Origin: Couchioplanes caeruleus
Lineage (GTDB): Bacteria; Actinomycetota; Actinomycetes; Mycobacteriales; Micromonosporaceae
DNA: 64,000 nt
Reading direction: 5' to 3'
Assembly (NCBI RefSeq): GCF_023499255.1
Contig: NZ_CP092183.1
Coordinates: 7,808,501 to 7,872,500 of the forward strand
Part shown: piece after piece, positions 58,275 to 64,000 of the stretch
How the letters are laid out: every line of letters starts with the position of its first letter
Position numbering within the stretch: position 1 is the stretch's first letter
The notes under the pieces: model-generated
Seen by the model: only the letters and a program-made list of their open reading frames with translations
What the model was told of the DNA's origin: nothing
Database searches by the model: none
Translations under genes and position numbers: made by a program

Positions 58275-59312
58275 TCAGAATTCTGCCGGCGGGGTGTTGT
58301 AGGGCGTGATCACCTGGATCGCCGACGGGTTGGACCGGACCGGACCGGGCAGCGCCCCCCGGGCCTGCATGATCACGTGACAGGCGCGGCGCAGGTCCTG
58401 CCGCAGGTCGTGGTGCAGCACCGCGGAGAGGCGGCGCTGCCGGAGCAGGGCGGTGTTCTCGCCGTCGAGGTCGTGCGCGACGAAGACGTCGTAGCGGCGT
58501 CCGGCCCGGGCGAAGGCGTCGATCACGGCCGCGTTGCCGCCGGCGCCCGCGTACATCGAGTAGACGGCGCGGACGGCCGGGTTGCCGCCGAGGACCTCGC
58601 GGGTTCCGATGTGGACGGCGTCGGCGCGGTCCTCCTCGTCGACGACCTCGAGCAGCCGCCGGCCCGCGGCCCGGGCGCGCATCTCGGCGCGGAAACCCAT
58701 CTCCCGCTCGTCCTCGCCCCGGAACGAGCCGTGCCCGCGGACCACCAGGACGTCGCCGGCGCGCTCCGCGAGCCACTCCTGCAGCAGGTACGCGGCGGTG
58801 GCCCCGGCGGCCCGGTTGTCGATGCCGACGTACGCGGCCCGCGCGCTGGTCGGCAGGTCGGTCACCAGCGTCACCACCGGTACGCCCAGCCGTGCCAGCC
58901 GGGCGACGGAGGCGACGGTGTCCGGCACGTCGGGGGCCTTGAGGATCACGCCGTGCGACTTGGCACGGCCCACCTTGTCCAGCACGGCGACGAGATCGCC
59001 CGCCCCGGCGCTGTCGAGGAAGTGGAACCGGGAGCGGATCACCGCCGGCCGCAGACCCGGCAGTTCGGCCTCGAGCGCGGCCCGGACGCCGGCGGAGAAC
59101 CGGGCCGGCGCCTGCACCACGACGTCGACCATGAACGTCCGGCCGCCGAGGCGCAGCTGCGACTGCTGCCGGTCGAGATCCGCGATCGCCTGCTCGACCT
59201 CGCGGACCGTGCTCGCGCGGACCCCGCCGCGCCGGTGCAGCACCCGGTCCACAGTGGCCGGGCTGAGGCCGGACTGGGCGGCGATCTCGCGGATCCGGTA
59301 CGGGTGCTTCAC
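58275..59312 (-). CDS. LacI-family transcriptional regulator
   Basis: About 345 residues from a GTG at 59312; a GTG at 59321 or a TTG at 59348 is possible. N-terminal LacI HTH (I-R-E-I-A-A-Q-S-G-L-S-P-A-T-V-D-R-V-L) then a type I periplasmic-binding domain. Divergent from the PhyH dioxygenase gene. A 16-bp motif in this gap recurs before the Gfo/IolE operon 5 kb away, suggesting one regulon. Confidence 0.88.
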   Translation of the reverse strand: MKHPYRIREIAAQSGLSPATVDRVLHRRGGVRASTVREVEQAIADLDRQQSQLRLGGRTFMVDVVVQAPARFSAGVRAALEAELPGLRPAVIRSRFHFLDSAGAGDLVAVLDKVGRAKSHGVILKAPDVPDTVASVARLARLGVPVVTLVTDLPTSARAAYVGIDNRAAGATAAYLLQEWLAERAGDVLVVRGHGSFRGEDEREMGFRAEMRARAAGRRLLEVVDEEDRADAVHIGTREVLGGNPAVRAVYSMYAGAGGNAAVIDAFARAGRRYDVFVAHDLDGENTALLRQRRLSAVLHHDLRQDLRRACHVIMQARGALPGPVRSNPSAIQVITPYNTPPAEF

Positions 59313-59323
59313 CCCGTACACGA

Positions 59324-59348
59324 TGAGGGGTTTTTGAGGTTGTTTCAA
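59324..59348. promoter_or_regulatory. Operator candidate in the LacI/PhyH divergent promoter
   Basis: TGAGGGGTTTTTGAGG (59324-59339) matches the Gfo/IolE motif in 14 of 16 bases. TTGAGGTTGTTTCAA (59334-59348) adds a short dyad (TTGA/TCAA). Confidence 0.55.
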
Positions 59349-59385
59349 GGGTCGTTGATGGCCTTTCAGTCCCTAGCCTGACGAC

Positions 59386-60510
59386 ATGACAACCTGGTTC
59401 TCGGCGGCCGACTGCCGCCTCGCGGACTTCCGGACCCTGGTGGAGCAGACGACGGACGCGGCCGCGTATCCGCTGGCCACCGGCGTCGACCACAACGTGC
59501 TGAGCTACGACCGGACGATCCTGACGGCCGACCGGCGGGCCGCGGCGGCCGAGCTGGCCCGGGCGCTGATGGACGGGCCCGGCATCGTGGTGTTCAAAAG
59601 CGCCTTCACCGCGGACGTGGTGGACCGCGCCACGGCGGTGTTCACGGCGATGATCGACGAGCAGAAGGCGGCGGGGGTGGCCGGCGGCGACCACTTCGCG
59701 AAGCCGGGGGCGAACGACCGGGTGTGGGGCGCGCTGGACAAGTTCGCGCTGCGCGACCCGGCGGCCTTCGCGGCGTACTACGACAACGACCTGCTGGCGC
59801 TGGTCTGCGAGGCCTGGCTCGGCACCGGCTATCAGGTCACCTCGCAGGTCAACGTGGTGAACCCGGGCGGGCAGGCGCAGGTCGCCCACCGCGACTACCA
59901 CCTCGGCTTCATGTCGCAGGAGCAGGCGGAGCGCTACCCGGCGCACATCCACCTGCTCTCCCCCGCACTCACGTTGCAGGGGGCAGTCGCGCACGTCGAC
60001 ATGCCGGTGGAGACAGGTCCCACGCTGTACCTGCCGCATTCGCAGAAGTACCCGGCCGGCTACGTGGCCTTCCATCAGCCGGAGTTCACCGCGTACTTCG
60101 AGGAGAACTACGTCCAGCTGCCGCTGGCGAAGGGCGACGCCGTCTTCTTCAACCCGGCGCTGTTCCACGGGGCCGGCACGAACCGCAGTACGGACGTCAA
60201 GCGCATGGCGAACCTGCTGCAGATCTCGTCGGCTTTCGGACGCGCCATGGAAACCGTCGACCGTACGGCGATGTGCCGCGCGCTGTACCCGGTGCTGCGG
60301 GCGTACCCGGGGTCCGTGGCCACCGTCGTGGCCGCCTGCGCCGAGGGGTACGCGTTCCCCACCAACCTCGACCGTGACCAGCCCATCGGCGGCCTCGCCC
60401 CGCAGACCCAGGCGGAGTTGATGCACCAGGCGCTCGCCGACGAGTGGGATACGTCACAGTTCGAAAAGGCCCTCCACGACCAGCGTGAACGGCGAGCCAC
60501 CGCGGGCTGA
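59386..60510 (+). CDS. Phytanoyl-CoA dioxygenase (PhyH)-family Fe(II)/2-oxoglutarate oxygenase
   Basis: 374 residues. Facial triad His168 and Asp170 in A-H-R-D-Y-H and distal His261 in L-F-H-G-A-G, with an Arg about ten residues on for 2-oxoglutarate. Hydroxylates an unknown small molecule. The shared motif suggests co-control with the Gfo/IolE pair, so a sugar- or cyclitol-like substrate is plausible. Confidence 0.88.
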   Translation: MTTWFSAADCRLADFRTLVEQTTDAAAYPLATGVDHNVLSYDRTILTADRRAAAAELARALMDGPGIVVFKSAFTADVVDRATAVFTAMIDEQKAAGVAGGDHFAKPGANDRVWGALDKFALRDPAAFAAYYDNDLLALVCEAWLGTGYQVTSQVNVVNPGGQAQVAHRDYHLGFMSQEQAERYPAHIHLLSPALTLQGAVAHVDMPVETGPTLYLPHSQKYPAGYVAFHQPEFTAYFEENYVQLPLAKGDAVFFNPALFHGAGTNRSTDVKRMANLLQISSAFGRAMETVDRTAMCRALYPVLRAYPGSVATVVAACAEGYAFPTNLDRDQPIGGLAPQTQAELMHQALADEWDTSQFEKALHDQRERRATAG

Positions 60511-60572
60511 CGGTTCCCGATCTTGCAAAGTCGGCGCTATGGTGGTTGGGCGCCCGAAGCGGCGCTGCCCCT

Positions 60573-60648
60573 GGCCGAGAGGCGCTGCGACGGACCTGCT
60601 GGTCCGCCACGCTCGGCCCGCGGGCCACTGTCGAAAGGGCGCCTCCTG
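60573..60648 (+). promoter_or_regulatory. S-adenosylhomocysteine (SAH) riboswitch
   Basis: The leader reads CCGAGAGGCGCTGCGACGG, a variable hairpin, CCGCCACGCTCGG, and then AAAGGGCGCCTCC, the conserved core and pseudoknot partner of the SAH riboswitch. The GGCGC at 60581-60585 can pair with GCGCC near 60640. It ends about 20 nt before ahcY. SAH binding should raise ahcY expression. Confidence 0.9.
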
Positions 60649-60668
60649 AAGAGGGGGTGCCCTTCTCC

Positions 60669-62129
<1,461 letters not shown>

Positions 62130-62140
62130 TCGAACCCCTC

Positions 62141-62168
62141 GGGGCCGCGTCCTACCGGGCGCGGCCCC
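62141..62168. terminator. Terminator hairpin between ahcY and the esterase gene
   Basis: GGGGCCGCG (62141-62149) and CGCGGCCCC (62160-62168) form a 9-bp perfect stem with a 10-nt loop, in the 22-nt convergent gap and overlapping the esterase stop. Confidence 0.6.
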
Positions 62169-62973
62169 ACCGGGCGATCCTGTCGAGGAGGCTGCGCCCC
62201 AGCGCGTTGCCCGGCTCCAGGATCGCGATCTGGAAGACGTGCGGCATCCCCTCGTAGACGTCGACCTCGACCTTCGTACCGGCGGCGGACGCCTTCTCCG
62301 CGAAGCGCAGCGTGTCGTCCCGCAGCGCCTCCGCCCCGCCGACCACCATCACCAGCGGCGGCAGGCCCGCGAGGTCGCCGTACAGCGGGGACTGCGGCGC
62401 CCGGTCGCCCGGCGCACCGCCGAGGTACTGCCCGATCAGGCGGGTCAGCAGCTCCCGGGTGACCGGATCGTCCGGCGAGTCGTCCACCGACGCCCCGGTG
62501 ACGGCGAGATCGGTGACGGCCGACCAGGTCAGCACGCCGGCCGGGAGCTCCTCGCCGGCGTCCCTCAGCCGCAGCAGCATCGAGAGCGTGAGCGCCGCAC
62601 CGGACGACTCGGCCAGCACGAGGATCCGCTGCGGCGGCACCCCGCCGTCCACCAGCCCGCGGTACGCCGCCAGCACGTCGTCGAGCGGCTCCGGGTACGC
62701 GTCGGCCGGGGCGAGGCGGTGATGCGCCACCAGCACGGGGCGGCCGGTGGCGCGGGAGAACTCGTACGCGGCCCGGTTCATCAGCGGCGGGTTGCGATGC
62801 TCGAAGCCGCCGCCGTGCACGTACATGAGGTGTCCGGCCTCGTCCGAGGCGTTCTCCGCGCGGACCAGCACGCCCCACGGCACGGGCACCGGCTCGACCG
62901 GAATCTCGAAGGACAGGCCGGCGAAGCCGGGAACGGTGGCGCCGTCCGGCACCGGGAGCACGGTGAGGTCCAT
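62152..62973 (-). CDS. HSL-type alpha/beta hydrolase (esterase)
   Basis: 273 residues from the ATG at 62973; an alternative start at 63009 would overlap the GH3 gene. Oxyanion motif H-G-G-G at 53-56, nucleophile region A-E-S-S-G (Ser123), and late D-V-Y-E-G-M-P-H-V-F with the catalytic His. Serine esterase of the hormone-sensitive-lipase type, cytoplasmic. Follows the GH3 gene by 10 nt. Confidence 0.87.
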   Translation of the reverse strand: MDLTVLPVPDGATVPGFAGLSFEIPVEPVPVPWGVLVRAENASDEAGHLMYVHGGGFEHRNPPLMNRAAYEFSRATGRPVLVAHHRLAPADAYPEPLDDVLAAYRGLVDGGVPPQRILVLAESSGAALTLSMLLRLRDAGEELPAGVLTWSAVTDLAVTGASVDDSPDDPVTRELLTRLIGQYLGGAPGDRAPQSPLYGDLAGLPPLVMVVGGAEALRDDTLRFAEKASAAGTKVEVDVYEGMPHVFQIAILEPGNALGRSLLDRIARWGRAR

Positions 62974-62983
62974 GCGGTGAGGT

Positions 62984-64000
62984 CTACCGGCCGCCCGTCG
63001 CCCCGGCAACCGAATTCGGCGGCAGCGACACCTGGCCGGTGAGCCGCAGATCCCGCGAGGACGAGCCGACCGAGATCCGGTACGCGCCCCCGGCCGTCAC
63101 CCACCTGCCGGCCCAGTGCTGGAAGCTCCGCGCGTCCAGGGTGGTGGTGACCCGGCGGGACTCGCCCGGCCCGAGCGCCACCCGGTCGAAGCCGCGCAGG
63201 TTGTTCGGCGGCTCCCCGGTGGCCGCGGGCTGGCCGACGTACACCTGAGCGATCTCCGCGCCGGCCCGGGCGCCGGTGTTGGTGATCGTGTACGAGACCG
63301 GTACCGACCCGTCCGGGCGGGGCGCGCCGACGGCCAGGTCCGCGTACCGGAACGTCGTGTAGGACAACCCGTGGCCGAAGGGGAACAGCGGGGCCACCTT
63401 CTGCGCGTCGTACCAGCGGTAGCCGACCCCCAGCCCCTCGGAATACTCGCCGCCGGGCCAGCGCTGCGGCGCCGCCGCCGGCACGTCGGCCAGGGACCGG
63501 GGGAACGTGACCGGGAGCTTGCCGGAGAAGTTGACGTCGCCGAAGAGCAGGGCGGCGAGGGCGTGGCCGTACTCCTGGCCGGGATACCAGGCCTGGATCA
63601 CCGCACGGACCGAGCCGGCCCAGGGCAGGGCGACCGCGGAGCCGGTGTTGACCACCACGACCGTGTTGCGGTTGGCGGCGGCCACGTCCCGTACCAGGCG
63701 GTCCTGGTCGGCGGAGAGGCTGATGTCCTTGAGGTCGGCGCCCTCGGTCCCGTCCTTGCCGACCACCACCACGGCCAGGTCGGCGCGGGCGGCGGCCGCC
63801 ACCGCGTCGTCGTGCAGCCGCTGCCCGGGCCGGGTCCAGCCGAGCGCCACCACGGCGTTGCCGGTGAACTGCGCGTACTCGATCTCCACCGGCACCGGCT
63901 TGCCCGCGGTGAGCGTGACCGTGCCGGTGCGGGTGCGCCGGCGCGCCTCGGACCAGCCGTTGTCCACGATTGTGCGCCCGCCGATCCGCAGCCGGCCGCC
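62984..64000 (-). CDS. GH3-family beta-glucosidase, C-terminal part (5' end outside window)
   Basis: 338 codons open to the right edge. The visible part begins in a PA14-like segment (R-L-R-I-G-G-R-T-I-V-D, then A-V-V-A-L-G-W). The GH3 C-terminal sandwich follows, with A-V-V-V-V-G-K-D-G-T-E-G-A-D and the Y-P-G-Q-E-Y-G and F-P-F-G-H-G-L-S-Y motifs, then an Fn3-like domain. The nucleophile domain is outside the window. Hydrolyses beta-linked glycosides. Confidence 0.9.
   Translation of the reverse strand, partial: GGRLRIGGRTIVDNGWSEARRRTRTGTVTLTAGKPVPVEIEYAQFTGNAVVALGWTRPGQRLHDDAVAAAARADLAVVVVGKDGTEGADLKDISLSADQDRLVRDVAAANRNTVVVVNTGSAVALPWAGSVRAVIQAWYPGQEYGHALAALLFGDVNFSGKLPVTFPRSLADVPAAAPQRWPGGEYSEGLGVGYRWYDAQKVAPLFPFGHGLSYTTFRYADLAVGAPRPDGSVPVSYTITNTGARAGAEIAQVYVGQPAATGEPPNNLRGFDRVALGPGESRRVTTTLDARSFQHWAGRWVTAGGAYRISVGSSSRDLRLTGQVSLPPNSVAGATGGR

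Overview
This is high-GC DNA (strong G/C third-position bias, frequent GTG and TTG starts) with actinomycete hallmarks: a type VII-associated toxin operon, an isoleucine T-box in front of a long ileS, an ECF42-type sigma factor with its YCII partner, F420-type (LLM) and PPOX-fold proteins, many secreted glycoside hydrolases, and LVIVD/DUF305 and MAB_1171c-type genes. A Micromonosporaceae genome (Actinoplanes-like) is my best guess, but no rRNA or other taxonomic marker lies in the window. I see no rRNA, tRNA, CRISPR array, insertion sequence or prophage. Most genes are intact; the clear exception is a frameshifted alanyl-tRNA editing gene.

Layout. 1-1.7 kb: three overlapping genes (YbaB-like, EspC-like, WXG/CdiA-like toxin) running off the left edge. 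1.9-6.8 kb: GT2 glycosyltransferase with a mini membrane protein, BrkB-type membrane protein, patatin-like hydrolase. 7-16.8 kb: secreted GH30 enzyme, two paralogous LuxR-type regulators followed by a 53-residue secreted peptide, LysM-M15 peptidase, divergent aldo/keto reductase and LysR, methyltransferase, LVIVD and DUF305 pair. 16.9-28 kb: coiled-coil membrane protein, ATP-grasp protein, SDR/TetR pair with three operators, two Gfo/MocA-type or MDR oxidoreductases, GH87-type alpha-1,3-glucanase, GH43 enzyme, LLM and FMN reductases. 28-35 kb: diguanylate cyclase, lipoprotein and ileS behind an Ile T-box, then a YciO/TsaC-type protein. 35-37.3 kb: transporter, repeat-rich frame, broken AlaX.

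37.3-45.9 kb is a coherent cluster. A divergent pair of operons (epimerase plus polytopic membrane protein; GT2, DUF2064, methyltransferase, membrane-anchored molybdopterin oxidoreductase, membrane protein) is followed by a response regulator and histidine kinase. The same 18-bp double repeat (GTCAGAA, 11-bp step, GTAAGAA) sits in the divergent promoter and just before the response regulator, which suggests the two-component system controls the cluster and itself.

45.9-50.8 kb holds an ImmA/IrrE-type metalloprotease, a MAB_1171c-type membrane protein, an EspR-like XRE regulator and a cytochrome P450. They are embedded in unusual repeat-rich DNA whose + strand is almost free of T. This is the most unusual part of the window.

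51-64 kb: peptide deformylase, TauE/SafE transporter, M48 protease, Gfo/MocA plus IolE-like operon, PPOX protein, ECF42 sigma factor with YCII protein, LacI regulator divergent from a PhyH dioxygenase (a shared 16-bp motif links the LacI/PhyH promoter with the Gfo/IolE operon), SAH riboswitch with ahcY, an HSL-type esterase, and a GH3 enzyme cut by the right edge.

All functions are inferred from sequence patterns read by eye. No database search was run.
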